From Nocardioides cynanchi (GTDB lineage: Bacteria; Actinomycetota; Actinomycetes; Propionibacteriales; Nocardioidaceae): a stretch of DNA of 64,000 nucleotides. The translations under genes were made by a program, and so were the position numbers. A model generated the notes under the pieces. The model was given only the letters and a program-made list of their open reading frames with translations, made no database searches and had not been told where the DNA came from. This document shows positions 42,751-56,933 of this stretch, piece by piece; the stretch's first letter is position 1, and every line of letters starts with the position of its first letter. The DNA lies in the NCBI RefSeq assembly GCF_008761635.1, contig NZ_CP044344.1, forward strand, positions 3,720,001 to 3,784,000, written 5' to 3'.

Positions 42751-43745
42751 CGCCCGTGTCGCCCGGCCAGCCGGTCGCCCCGGTGGTCGAGCCGGTGGTC
42801 GACCCGAGCGCCGGCGAGAGCGGGATCGCCGGGACCGCACGCCGCCGGATGCTCCGGCTGGTCGGGTCTCGCCGTCCCGAGCCGCCGGCACCGCCCGTCG
42901 CCCCTCCGCTCGCGACGCCTCCCGAGCGCCGTCGGGTGACGACGGCCACGGTGGTGGCCGGAGGCCTGCTCCTGGTCACCGGGCTGGTCCTGGCCTTCGC
43001 CGGCTACCTGCTGGTCGGCTCCGGGCTGGCCGCCAACCGCAACCAGGGCGTGATGTACGACCACCTGCGCACCTCGCTGGCCCAGGCCACGGTCCCCGTC
43101 TCGGCACCGATCGCCGCCGGCACACCCCTCGGTGTCGTCAGCGTGCCGACCATCGGGCTGGAGCAGGTCTTCGTCGAGGGCAGCTCGTCCGAGCAGACCC
43201 TGAACGGCCCGGGGCTCACGACCGGCTCGGTGCTGCCGGGCCAGACCGGGCTCTCGGTGCTGGTGGGTCGCCGGGCGACCTTCGGAGCGCCGTTCGCCCA
43301 CCTGGACCGGCTGCACCCCGGTGACCGGATCGACGTCACCACCGGCCAGGGCAGGTTCGCCTACGTGGTCGACCTGGTGCGCACCAGCGACGCGCCCGCG
43401 AGCCAGGTGCGCGTCGTACCGTCGCGGCTGACGCTGGTCACCTCCGATCCCGCGTTCACACCGGACCGGAAGCTGGTCGTCTCGGCGCACCTGACCGGCA
43501 ACGCGCTGCCCGCGAGCACCGGTACGACGGCGCCGGCCTCCGACCAGCCCGGCCACGGCAGCCACGACCGGGCCGTCGAGCTGCTGCTGTGGTGCCAGCT
43601 GCTCCTGCTCGTCACGGTCGCAGTGACCTGGGCGGCCCTGCGGCTGCCGGGCCGCGGCCTGTGGATCGGAGCGGTGCCCGTGCTGCTGGCGATCCTCTGG
43701 AACGTGTTCGAGAACCTCGCCGTCCTGCTTCCCAACACCCTGTGA
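42747..43745 (+). CDS. Sortase-fold membrane protein lacking catalytic residues
   Basis: 332 aa. Pro-rich N-terminus, TM (about 66-90), sortase E-like barrel (about 118-255), then two C-terminal TMs (about 270-325). In sortases the active His sits in an xGHR-x-T-x-G-x-PF motif; here it is LVGRRATFGAPF with Arg 175 at the His position. The active Cys of TLxTC is Ser 233 (TLVTSDP). Both catalytic residues are gone, so transpeptidation is unlikely. A binding or scaffold role in the surface complex is inferred. The start overlaps the stop of the preceding surface protein (ATGA); pstB starts 8 nt after its end. Confidence 0.72.
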   Translation: MTPVSPGQPVAPVVEPVVDPSAGESGIAGTARRRMLRLVGSRRPEPPAPPVAPPLATPPERRRVTTATVVAGGLLLVTGLVLAFAGYLLVGSGLAANRNQGVMYDHLRTSLAQATVPVSAPIAAGTPLGVVSVPTIGLEQVFVEGSSSEQTLNGPGLTTGSVLPGQTGLSVLVGRRATFGAPFAHLDRLHPGDRIDVTTGQGRFAYVVDLVRTSDAPASQVRVVPSRLTLVTSDPAFTPDRKLVVSAHLTGNALPASTGTTAPASDQPGHGSHDRAVELLLWCQLLLLVTVAVTWAALRLPGRGLWIGAVPVLLAILWNVFENLAVLLPNTL

Positions 43746-43753
43746 AGGCCGAC

Positions 43754-44596
43754 ATGACCATCCTCGACGAGACCCCCTCCGACCAGACCCTCAGCCTGCC
43801 GGCGGTCCAGGACGCCCTGCCTGGTCGGCCGGCGACGCTGGTCGCCGAAGGCGTCAGTGCCTGGTTCGCCGACCACCAGGTGCTCGAGGACGTCACCCTG
43901 ACCATGCCGGCCGGACGGGTCACGGCTCTGATCGGACCGTCGGGCTGCGGGAAGTCGACCTTCCTGCGGATCCTGAACCGGATGCACGAGTTGGTGCCCG
44001 GTGCCAGCCTGGCCGGCGGCGTCCGCCTCGACGGGGAGGACATCTACGACGCCGGACGCCGGCCGATCGAGAGCCGTCGGCGGATCGGGATGGTGTTCCA
44101 GAAGGCCAACCCGTTCCCGACGATGTCGGTCCACGACAACGTGCTGGCCGGACTGGCCCTGACCGGGTGCCGGACCCGCGGTCGCGAGGACCTCGTGGAG
44201 CGGAGCCTTCGCAGCGCCGGCCTCTGGGACGAGGTGCGCAACCGGCTCGAGGCACCGGGGAGCTCGCTGTCCGGCGGTCAGCAGCAGCGGCTCTGCATCG
44301 CTCGCGCCCTGGCCGTGCGTCCCGACGTGCTGCTGATGGACGAGCCGTGCTCCGCGCTCGACCCGACCTCGACCCGACGGGTCGAGGAGACGATCCGGGC
44401 GATCGCCGGCGAGGTGACCGTGGTGATCGTGACCCACAACATGCAGCAGGCGCACCGGGTCTCCGACCGGTGCGCCTTCTTCCTGGCCGCCGAGGGACAG
44501 CCCGGCCACATCGTGGAGCAGGGCGACACCACCGACATCTTCGAGCGCCCGGCCGATGCCCGCACCGCCGACTACGTGAACGGACGTTTCGGATGA
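43754..44596 (+). CDS. pstB: Phosphate ABC transporter ATP-binding protein
   Basis: 280 aa ABC ATPase. Walker A GPSGCGKST (61-69), Q-loop RIGMVFQKANPFP (the FQKPNPFP motif of PstB), signature SLSGGQQQRLCIARAL, Walker B VLLMDEPCSALDP, and H-loop VTHNMQQAHRVSDR. These are the marks of PstB, which powers phosphate import. A roughly 25-residue N-terminal extension precedes the domain. It overlaps pstC by ATGA. Order here is pstB-C-A-S, the reverse of the usual pstSCAB. Confidence 0.93.
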   Translation: MTILDETPSDQTLSLPAVQDALPGRPATLVAEGVSAWFADHQVLEDVTLTMPAGRVTALIGPSGCGKSTFLRILNRMHELVPGASLAGGVRLDGEDIYDAGRRPIESRRRIGMVFQKANPFPTMSVHDNVLAGLALTGCRTRGREDLVERSLRSAGLWDEVRNRLEAPGSSLSGGQQQRLCIARALAVRPDVLLMDEPCSALDPTSTRRVEETIRAIAGEVTVVIVTHNMQQAHRVSDRCAFFLAAEGQPGHIVEQGDTTDIFERPADARTADYVNGRFG

Positions 44597-45597
44597 CGAC
44601 CACACCGGCCGGCACCCTGTCGGTCACCCGGCCACCCGTCGTACGCCGGAACCTCAGCTACCGCCCGACCGCGCAGGACCAGGGCTTCGTGGCGGCCGCC
44701 CGGGCGGCCGCCCTGTCCACCCTGGTGATCATGGGCCTGATCGGCTTCTTCCTGCTGATCGGGGCCTGGCCCGCCCTGCACAGCCAGGGCCTCGGCTTCC
44801 TCACCGAGAGCCAGTGGCTGCCCGAGACCGGCACCTTCGGGATCGCCTCGCTGCTCTGGGGAACCGTCCTGGTGGGCCTGTTCGCGCTGACGGTGGCGGT
44901 GCCCCTGGGCTTCGGAGCGGCCCTGTTCATCAGCGAGTACGCGCCCCGGTCGCTGCGGAAGCCGCTGGTCACGCTGGTCGACCTGATGGCGGCGGTGCCG
45001 TCGATCGTCTACGCCATGTGGGCGCTGTTCTTCCTCCAGGCGCACTTGCTGACGATCGCGCAGTGGCTGTCGGTGCACCTCGGACCGGTCCTCCCGTTCC
45101 TGCGGGTGCAGACGCCCGACTCGCCGTCGTCGTACACCTCGTCGGCCTTCATCGCGGGCATCGCGGTGGGCATCGTCGTGCTGCCGACGGTCACCTCGAT
45201 CATGCGCGAGGTGTTCGCCCAGGCGCCGATCGGCGAGCGTGAGGGTGCCATCGCCCTGGGCGCGACGCGGTGGGGCATGGTCCGGGCGGTGGTGATCCCC
45301 TTCGGTCGGGCCGGGATCGTGGGCGGCGTGATGCTCGGCCTGGGCCGCGCGCTCGGCGAGACGATCGTGGTCTACGCCATCATCTCGCCGATGTTCGGGT
45401 TCACGACCCATCCGCTCCAGAGCGGCACGAACACCATCGCCTCCCACATCGCCTCCCGCTACTCGGAGTCCGGCGGCCTCGCGCTCTCCGGCCTGCTCGG
45501 GGCCGGGCTGGTGCTCTTCTTCTTCACCCTGGTCGTCAACACCCTGGCCGGTGTCGTGGTCAGCCGATCGCGCTCCGGCGCCTCCACGGAGATCTGA
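44593..45597 (+). CDS. pstC: Phosphate ABC transporter permease PstC
   Basis: 334 aa, six membrane segments. The ABC permease EAA loop is REGAIALGATRWGMVRAVVIPFGRAGIVGG. SEYAPRSLRKPLVTLVDLMAAVPSIVYAMWALF is the PstC-type signature before TM3. It forms the channel with PstA. TGATG overlap with pstA and ATGA with pstB, so translation is coupled. Confidence 0.92.
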   Translation: MTTTPAGTLSVTRPPVVRRNLSYRPTAQDQGFVAAARAAALSTLVIMGLIGFFLLIGAWPALHSQGLGFLTESQWLPETGTFGIASLLWGTVLVGLFALTVAVPLGFGAALFISEYAPRSLRKPLVTLVDLMAAVPSIVYAMWALFFLQAHLLTIAQWLSVHLGPVLPFLRVQTPDSPSSYTSSAFIAGIAVGIVVLPTVTSIMREVFAQAPIGEREGAIALGATRWGMVRAVVIPFGRAGIVGGVMLGLGRALGETIVVYAIISPMFGFTTHPLQSGTNTIASHIASRYSESGGLALSGLLGAGLVLFFFTLVVNTLAGVVVSRSRSGASTEI

Positions 45598-46772
45598 TGT
45601 CGACGCTCCTGACCTCACAGCCGCCCGCGCCGACCGGTGACCAGCGCGTCGTACGACGAGAAGCGCCGCGGCGGGTCCGCCTCGGGGGAGCGGACCCCGA
45701 GCTGGTCTCCCACGTCGCGTCCGCGGCGTTCGGTGCGCTGGCGCTCGTCTGGCTGGTCTACGAGCGGCTGGTGCCGATGACCGGTGCGATCGGCTTCTGG
45801 CTCTGCTGGTACGTCGCGTTCCTGGTGTTGTTCGCGGCGGTCAGCGCGACCACCCTGGACCGGATGGGGGTGACCGACCGGATCGTCGGGGCCCTGGTCA
45901 CCACCGCGGGGCTGGTGATGGTGAGCTGTCTCGCAGGCATCGTGGTGTTCACCTTCGCCCGGGGCAGGCAGGCGCTGATGCACCTGAACTTCTACACCCA
46001 GACCACGGCGTACATCGGTCCCGAGGCGCCGCTCGACCAGGGCGGCATCTACGCGGCGATCGTCGGCACCCTCGAGCAGGTCGCGATCTCGGTGGTCCTC
46101 AGCGTGCCCCTCGGCATCGCCACCGCGGTCTACCTCAGCGAGGTGCGCGGTCGGCTGGCGCGGCTGGTCCGCACCGTCGTCGAGGCGATGAGCGCGGTCC
46201 CCACGATCGTGGCCGGCCTGTTCATCTACTCGATGCTGATCCTCAAGTTCGGGCAGGAGCGCAGCGGCTTCGCCGCCTCGCTGGCGCTCTGCATCAGCAT
46301 GATCCCGGTCGTCACCACGACCGCGGAGGTGGTGCTGCGCCTGGTGCCCAACGGCCTCCGCGAGGCCTCGCTGGCGCTCGGGACCACCCAGTGGCAGACC
46401 GTACGACGCGTGGTGCTGCCGACGGCCCGGCCGGGGCTGGTCACTGCCGTGCTGCTCGGGGTGGCGCGGGTGATCGGCGAGACCTCGCCGGGGCTGCTGG
46501 TCGCCGGCTCGACCAACGAGCTCAACTACGACCCCACGCACGGCCCGCAGCTCTCGCTTCCGCTGTTCGCCTTCACCTCGATGCGACAGCCGCTCGACAC
46601 CGCCATCGCCCGGGCCTTCGGCGCCTGCGTGGTGCTCCTGGTCCTGGTCGTCGTGCTGTTCGCCCTGGCCCGGATCCTCGGCGGTCGCGAGCCCGGTCAC
46701 ATCTCCCGCCGCCGGCGCCGTCGTCTCGCCGCGGCCCGCGTCACCACCACCGAAAGCGAGCCCGCCCGATGA
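45597..46772 (+). CDS. pstA: Phosphate ABC transporter permease PstA
   Basis: 391 aa, longer than typical PstA (about 280-300) because of an N-terminal extension with additional membrane helices. The core has AIVGTLEQVAISVVLSVPLGIATAVYLSEV, VEAMSAVPTIVAGLFIYS and the EAA loop LREASLALGTTQWQTVRRVVLPTARPGLV, ending with a GETSPGLLVAG segment as in PstA. A basic C-terminus faces the cytosol. It overlaps pstS by ATGA. Confidence 0.92.
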   Translation: MSTLLTSQPPAPTGDQRVVRREAPRRVRLGGADPELVSHVASAAFGALALVWLVYERLVPMTGAIGFWLCWYVAFLVLFAAVSATTLDRMGVTDRIVGALVTTAGLVMVSCLAGIVVFTFARGRQALMHLNFYTQTTAYIGPEAPLDQGGIYAAIVGTLEQVAISVVLSVPLGIATAVYLSEVRGRLARLVRTVVEAMSAVPTIVAGLFIYSMLILKFGQERSGFAASLALCISMIPVVTTTAEVVLRLVPNGLREASLALGTTQWQTVRRVVLPTARPGLVTAVLLGVARVIGETSPGLLVAGSTNELNYDPTHGPQLSLPLFAFTSMRQPLDTAIARAFGACVVLLVLVVVLFALARILGGREPGHISRRRRRRLAAARVTTTESEPAR

Positions 46773-48379
46773 AGAAGTCCACCTCCGTGAGCCTGACCGG
46801 CCGCCTCGTGCTGGCGGCCCTGGCGGCGTCGCTGGTCAGCCTCCTGCTGGTTCCGGCTCCGGCTCAGGCTGCCGACTACGTGCCGATCTCCGGAGCCGGC
46901 TCGACCTGGAGCCAGGTCGCGGTCGACGCCTGGCGCGCCGACGTCCGCGCCAGCGGCGTGGTCGTGAACTACGCCGGCACCGGCTCGACCGACGGTCGCT
47001 CCCAGTTCATCCAGGGCACGGTCGACTTCGCCAACACCGAGATCCCGTTCCAGAACCCACCGGAGCCCGGGCAGCAGGCCGAGATCCCCAGCCGTCCCTA
47101 CGCCTACCTGCCGATCGTGGCCGGCGGCACGTCGTTCATGTACAACCTGACCGTCGCCGGTCAGCGGGTCCGCGACCTGCGCCTCTCGGGTGACACGCTG
47201 GCCAAGATCTTCACCGGCGCGATCACCCGCTGGAGCGACCCCGCGATCACCCGGGACTACGGCAAGACCCTGCCCGACATCCCGATCATCCCGGTGGTCC
47301 GCTCCGACGGCGCGGGCGCCTCGGCCCAGTTCACCAAGTACATGGCCAGCCAGGCGCCGTCGGTCTACTGCCCCTTCATCCGCAGCAAGCTCAACCTGAG
47401 CGGCAGCGCCTGCCCCAGCGTGTCCTTCTACCCGGCGTTCGGGAGCTCCAAGGCGCAGAACGGCTCCAACGGCGTCGCCAACTACGTCGCCGCGTCGTAC
47501 GGCGCCGGGGCGATCGGGTACGTCGAGTACGCCTACCCGAAGCGGATCGACTTCCCGGTGGTCAGCCTCCTCAACAAGGCCGGCTACTACTCCCAGCCCA
47601 CGGCCGGCAACGTCGCCGTGGCGCTGACCAAGGCCAAGATCAACCCCGACCTCACCCAGAACCTCGACTCGGTCTACAGCAACCCCGACCCGCGGGCCTA
47701 CCCGATGTCGAGCTACAGCTACATGGTCGTCCCGACCTCGACAGCCGCGCCGTTCAACACCGACAAGGGGCGCACCCTGTCGACCTTCGTCAACTACTTC
47801 CTGTGCGGCGGCCAGCAGAAGGCGGACATCCTCGGCTACTCGCCGCTGCCCAAGAACCTCGTCGAGGCCGGCTTCCAGCAGGTGGCGCGGATCCCCGGTG
47901 CCGTGCCCTCGCCGTCGATCACGCAGTGCCACAACCCGGCCCTGGACATCCTCCACTCGGCACCGATGCCCGACAAGTGCATGAAGGTGGGCGCGACCTG
48001 CGACCCGTCGACGACCCCGAGCAGCGGCGGCACCCCGAGCCCGAGTGGTACGACGACGACCACGCCGGGCAGCAGCACCCCCGCCGGCGGCCTGCCCGGG
48101 TCGACCACCCCCGGGGGCACGGCCGCCGACCCGGGAGGCGGCCCGTCGGGTTCGGACCCCGGCGCGGCCGCACCGGACCCGCTGACCGGCACTCCGGCAG
48201 GTGGGACGGTGACCACAGCGGGCGGCGCCCTGACGGCGGCGGCCGGCACCCCGGTCAGCCTGGCGTCGTCACGGGCCGGCCAGCAGAAGGCGATCGGCTG
48301 GTTGGTGGCGGCGATGCTGGCGCTGACCGTGCTCGCACCACCGTTCCTGGTCTCGCGACACCTCCGTCGACGACCGTGA
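46769..48379 (+). CDS. pstS: Phosphate-binding protein PstS with C-terminal membrane anchor
   Basis: 536 aa. Signal peptide 1-34 (APAQA|ADYVP) without lipobox Cys. The phosphate-binding domain (about 38-400) has ISGAGSTWSQVAVDAWRADV, YAGTGSTDGRSQFIQGTVDF, FTGAITRWSDPAI, VVRSDGAGASAQFTKYM and AIGYVEYAY. A Gly/Pro/Thr-rich spacer (about 415-505) leads to a TM helix (about 512-530) and RHLRRRP. Most actinobacterial PstS are lipoproteins; here anchoring is by the C-terminal helix, as in the protein at 40483. GTGA overlap with the lytic enzyme that follows. Confidence 0.9.
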   Translation: MKKSTSVSLTGRLVLAALAASLVSLLLVPAPAQAADYVPISGAGSTWSQVAVDAWRADVRASGVVVNYAGTGSTDGRSQFIQGTVDFANTEIPFQNPPEPGQQAEIPSRPYAYLPIVAGGTSFMYNLTVAGQRVRDLRLSGDTLAKIFTGAITRWSDPAITRDYGKTLPDIPIIPVVRSDGAGASAQFTKYMASQAPSVYCPFIRSKLNLSGSACPSVSFYPAFGSSKAQNGSNGVANYVAASYGAGAIGYVEYAYPKRIDFPVVSLLNKAGYYSQPTAGNVAVALTKAKINPDLTQNLDSVYSNPDPRAYPMSSYSYMVVPTSTAAPFNTDKGRTLSTFVNYFLCGGQQKADILGYSPLPKNLVEAGFQQVARIPGAVPSPSITQCHNPALDILHSAPMPDKCMKVGATCDPSTTPSSGGTPSPSGTTTTTPGSSTPAGGLPGSTTPGGTAADPGGGPSGSDPGAAAPDPLTGTPAGGTVTTAGGALTAAAGTPVSLASSRAGQQKAIGWLVAAMLALTVLAPPFLVSRHLRRRP

Positions 48380-49113
48380 GCCGGGCCCGGTCCCGGTGGG
48401 TGGCCCTGGTCGCCGTGGCGCTCGGGCTGGTGGCAGCCCTGGCCCTCGGCGTGCGCGTGCTGCCCCGACCCGACCCGGTCCTCCGGGTCCCGCCGGACAC
48501 CCTCCTGGTCGCCGCACCGCGTGCCCACTCGCGCCCGGTGGCGGCCGCGACCCGCGCCACGACGGGAGCCACGACGGTGAGCCTCCGGTGGGTACGTCGT
48601 ACCTCCGCGGACACGGGGGTGCCGTGGCCGGCGGTCCGCGCCTACGGTGCCGCCACGCTCGATGTCGGTCGGTCGGACCCCGGCTGCCACCTGTCGTGGA
48701 CGACCCTGGCCGGCATCGGGTGGGTCGAGTCGCAGCAGGGGACGATCGGGGGTCGAAGGCTGGGGGACGACGGCCGCCCCGACCGGCCGATCTCCGGTCC
48801 CAGCCTGGACGGGAGCGCGGACCTGGCGGCGCTGACCGCGCGGTCGGGGGGCTGGCAGCACGCGGTCGGCCCCATGCAGTTCCTGCCCGGCACCTGGGCC
48901 CGGTGGGCCTCCGACGGCGACGGCGACGGCGTCCGGGACCCCGACGACCTGGACGACGCGGCTCTCGGCGCGGCGCGGTACCTGTGCGCCTCGGGCACGG
49001 ATCTCGCGACCGGGACCGGGTGGAGCGCCGCGGTGTTCTCCTACAACCACGCCGCCTCCTACGTCCTCGACGTCTATGCGGCCGCCCAGGAGTACGCCCA
49101 GCGAAGCTCGTGA
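48376..49113 (+). CDS. Lytic murein transglycosylase (SLT type)
   Basis: 245 aa from GTG 48376, overlapping the pstS stop. An N-terminal TM/signal helix (about 5-28) is followed by a short Ala/Arg linker and a lysozyme-like domain. The catalytic Glu is in TLAGIGWVESQQGTIGG; AVGPMQFLPGTWARWASD and VFSYNHAASYVLDV are SLT signatures. It would cleave peptidoglycan glycan strands outside the membrane. As the last gene of the pst-like operon it may make room for or anchor the surface proteins; this is inference. Confidence 0.85.
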   Translation: MSRARSRWVALVAVALGLVAALALGVRVLPRPDPVLRVPPDTLLVAAPRAHSRPVAAATRATTGATTVSLRWVRRTSADTGVPWPAVRAYGAATLDVGRSDPGCHLSWTTLAGIGWVESQQGTIGGRRLGDDGRPDRPISGPSLDGSADLAALTARSGGWQHAVGPMQFLPGTWARWASDGDGDGVRDPDDLDDAALGAARYLCASGTDLATGTGWSAAVFSYNHAASYVLDVYAAAQEYAQRSS

Positions 49114-49135
49114 TCTGCCAGCGAAGCTCCTGATC
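49099..49135 (+). repeat. Two tandem copies of a 17-bp unit
   Basis: CAGCGAAGCTC(G/C)TGATC is repeated with a 20-bp period at 49099-49115 and 49119-49135. The first copy codes the last residues and stop of the transglycosylase, so a short duplication extended past the gene end. A nearby variant (CATACCTCCTGAC) suggests decay of a third copy. Confidence 0.45.
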
Positions 49136-49207
49136 GGTCGGCATACCTCCTGACGCAGCGGCTGACCGCGGGACCGTCGGTACCGCCGTCTACCCTGAGT
49201 CGGGCAA

Positions 49208-49230
49208 CCCCCATCGCTCGCCGATGGGGG
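49208..49230 (+). terminator. 9-bp hairpin between the pst-like operon and mfd
   Basis: CCCCCATCG (49208-49216), loop CTCGC, CGATGGGGG (49222-49230). Perfect stem without T-run: a GC-type terminator of the upstream operon or a structure masking the GGGGG that could serve as Shine-Dalgarno for GTG 49237. Confidence 0.5.
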
Positions 49231-49236
49231 CCGCTC

Positions 49237-52811
<3,575 letters not shown>

Positions 52812-52812
<1 letters not shown>

Positions 52813-53531
52813 TGCTGGAGCGACACTCTCGCCGTCCGGTCGCCCGGTCCGTGACCCTCGCCGGCCTGGCCGTCCTGGGCCTGCTGCTGAGCGGCTGCGG
52901 CGGCTCGCTCGGCATCCACCCCGGCTCGGCCGTGGTGGTCGGCAGCGACTCGGTCTCCATGGACAAGATCGACACCGACTCGGGCCTGATCTGCCAGGCG
53001 TTCCTTCCCCAGCTCCAGCAGGGCGGCCAGAAGGTGCCGATGCGCTACGTGCGCCAGCTGGTCGCGACCAACCTCGCCCAGCGCGCCCTCGGTCAGCAGC
53101 TCGCCGACGCCTACTCCGTGCAGCCGACTCCGGACTACGCCAACCAGGTCACCCAGCTCACCCAGCAGTTCGCCTCCGCGACTCCCGAGATCCAGCGCGC
53201 CGTGATCGACGTCGAAGGAGGGTCCGCCTACCTCCAGAACGTCCAGGTCGCGGTCGGGCGCCAGCTCCTCGCGGCGTCCGGCAGCCCGTCCGCCTCGACC
53301 AAGTCCGCCTTCCAGCGGGGTCAGGTCGCCACCCAGGACTGGCTGCGCAGCCATTCCGCGACCATCGACCCGGTGTTCGGCGCGTCGGTCGACGGCGGTG
53401 CCTTCACGCAGGGCTACGACCAGACGTCGTACCCCCTCAGCACGCTGGCCGCGGCCGGCTTCCGCAGCACCAGCCAGTCCGCCGACCCGGCCTACACCAC
53501 GGGCCTGCCGCCCTCGCAGATCTGCGGCTGA
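52812..53531 (+). CDS. SurA/PrsA N-domain-like lipoprotein
   Basis: 239 aa. Signal with lipobox LLLSGC (Cys 29), so it is a membrane-anchored extracellular protein. After a short SVSMDKID segment come amphipathic helices typical of the SurA-N chaperone fold (LQQGGQKVPMRYVRQLVATNLAQRAL). No PPIase parvulin domain. A lipoprotein of this kind regularly separates mfd and mazG in actinobacteria. It overlaps the mfd stop, and mazG starts 2 nt after its end. Confidence 0.75.
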
Positions 53532-53533
53532 CC

Positions 53534-54152
53534 GTGGCCGCCCCGCAGCCGGGCGAGCCGCTGCTGGACTTCCGGGCCGACATGGAGCGGCTGCGAGCGG
53601 AATGTCCCTGGAAGCGGGAGCAGACCCACCGCTCGCTGGCGCGCTACCTCCAGGAGGAGGCCTACGAGGTGCTCGAGGCGATCGACACCGGCGACCCCGA
53701 CCACTTGCGCGAGGAGCTCGGCGACCTGCTGCTCCAGGTCTACTTCCATGCGGTGATCGCCGAGGAGGCGGGTGACTTCACCCTGGACGACGTCGCCCGC
53801 GGCATCGCGGAGAAGATGCGGCTGCGCAACCCGCACGTCTTCGCGGTCGACACTCCGACCACGCTGTCGGCCGCCGAGGTGAACGACCGCTGGCAGCAGA
53901 TCAAGGAGACCGAGAAGCCCCGCGTTACGCCGTACGACGGCATACCGGAGGCGCTGCCCGCCCTGCTGCTGGCCACCAAGGTGCTCGAGCGCCTGGGCGA
54001 ACCGGCCGCCGCGCTCCCGCCGGCCGAGCGCGACCCGGCGGACGAGACCGCGATCGGCGACCGGCTCCTCGCCGTCGTCTCCGACGCGCTCGCCGCCGGG
54101 GTGGACCCCGAGCAGGCGCTCCGCGCCGCCGTCCGCCGCCGCACCCCCCGCT

Positions 54153-54154
<2 letters not shown>
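53534..54154 (+). CDS. mazG: Nucleoside triphosphate pyrophosphohydrolase MazG
   Basis: 206 aa all-alpha NTP pyrophosphatase that hydrolyses (d)NTPs, probably house-cleaning. LRAECPWKREQTHRSLARYL precedes the metal-binding EExxE...ExxD set (LQEEAYEVLEAIDTG, LREELGDLLLQVYFHAVIAEE). NPHVF and WQQIKETEK are family features. Single-domain form. GTG start. It is followed by the 32-bp tandem array. Confidence 0.92.
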
Positions 54155-55755
<1,601 letters not shown>

Positions 55756-55759
55756 CCCG

Positions 55760-56362
55760 ATGGCCCAGCCCCGACCCCAGTCCCGGCCCCAGCCGGGACC
55801 CCGGCCGCGCCGGGCGCCGACGGGCCGTCCGGGCTCCCGTCCGGGGCTGCCCCGTCAGCGACCTCGCGCCACGGCCCGGGCGGCAGCGCCCGCCGCACCC
55901 GCGTCGGCGCCGCGCAAGCAGTCCCGCTTCACCGGCCGCGCGATGGTGCTGCTGCTCGTGCTCTCGGTGCTGACCATCTCCTACGCGTCGTCGCTCAAGG
56001 CCTACTTCCAGCAGCACAGCCAGATCCAGGAGCTCAAGGCCCAGATCGCCTCGAGCGAGACCAGCATCACCGCGCTCGAGAACGAGAAGGCACGGTGGCA
56101 GGACCCGGCCTACGTCAAGGAGCAGGCGCGGGCCCGCTTCGGCTACCTGATGCCCGGCCAGACGTCGTACGTCGTGATCGGGGCGAACGGCAAGCCGCTG
56201 GCCGCCCAGGCGACGCTGAGCGACCCGCGGACCTCGACCGCCGGGAAGACGCCGACGGCCTGGTGGACCACGGAGTGGACGTCGGTGCAGCTGGCCGGCG
56301 ACCCGCCGTCGGTGAAGCAGAAGCAGCAGCCGCTGAAGTACCTCGGCGGCAACCACCGGTGA
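55760..56362 (+). CDS. ftsB: FtsB/DivIC-type septum formation protein
   Basis: 200 aa. A long Pro/Arg/Ala-rich cytoplasmic N-terminus (about 1-58), one membrane helix (AMVLLLVLSVLTISYASSL, about 61-79), a coiled coil (QQHSQIQELKAQIASSETSI, TALENEKARW) and the DivIC motif (DPAYVKEQARARFGYLMPGQ). It forms the FtsQLB-like complex at the division septum. Five nt after the eno stop. Confidence 0.9.
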   Translation: MAQPRPQSRPQPGPRPRRAPTGRPGSRPGLPRQRPRATARAAAPAAPASAPRKQSRFTGRAMVLLLVLSVLTISYASSLKAYFQQHSQIQELKAQIASSETSITALENEKARWQDPAYVKEQARARFGYLMPGQTSYVVIGANGKPLAAQATLSDPRTSTAGKTPTAWWTTEWTSVQLAGDPPSVKQKQQPLKYLGGNHR

Positions 56363-56369
56363 GCGCCGC

Positions 56370-56933
56370 TTGACCCCCCGCGGCCGATCCGACGAGCCGG
56401 TCGCGGCCGCCGACCTGGCCGCGGTCGAGGCCCAGCTGGGCCGCCCCCCGCGGGGCACGCACGCGGTCGGGCACCGCTGCCCGTGCGGGCTGCCCGACAC
56501 CGTCGTCACCGAGCCGCGGCTGCCGGACGGTACGCCGTTCCCGACGACGTTCTACCTGACCTGCCCGCGCGCGGCCTCCCTGATCGGCACCCTCGAGGGC
56601 TCGGGGCTGATGCGTGAGATGGAGGGCAGGCTGGCGTCGGACGACGCCCTCGCCACGTCGTACGACGCCGCCCACCGCGCCTACCTGGCGGCCCGCGCCG
56701 AGCTCGGCGACGTCCCCGAGATCGCGAACGTCTCGGCCGGCGGGATGCCCGACCGGGTCAAGTGCCTGCACGCCCTCGCGGGCCACGCGCTGGCCGCCGG
56801 ACCAGGGGTGAACCCCCTCGGCGACGAGGTGCTCGACCTGCTCGGCGCCTGGTGGGCGGAGGGCCCCTGCGTGTCCCCTGCAGCCGACGCGACCCCGCCG
56901 AGCGTCGATCGGAGTCGGGATCACGATGGGTGA
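56370..56933 (+). CDS. DUF501 family protein
   Basis: 187 aa of unknown function, invariably near eno and ppx in actinobacteria. RCPCGLPDTVVTEPRLPDGT and FPTTFYLTCPRAASLIGTLE carry the family's paired Cys (CxC..., TCP) and suggest a metal site. GGMPDRVKCLHALAGHALAAG, with NPLGDEVL, is the second conserved block. TTG start at 56370 (no ATG/GTG fits). It overlaps the ppx start by 8 nt. Confidence 0.88.
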   Translation: MTPRGRSDEPVAAADLAAVEAQLGRPPRGTHAVGHRCPCGLPDTVVTEPRLPDGTPFPTTFYLTCPRAASLIGTLEGSGLMREMEGRLASDDALATSYDAAHRAYLAARAELGDVPEIANVSAGGMPDRVKCLHALAGHALAAGPGVNPLGDEVLDLLGAWWAEGPCVSPAADATPPSVDRSRDHDG

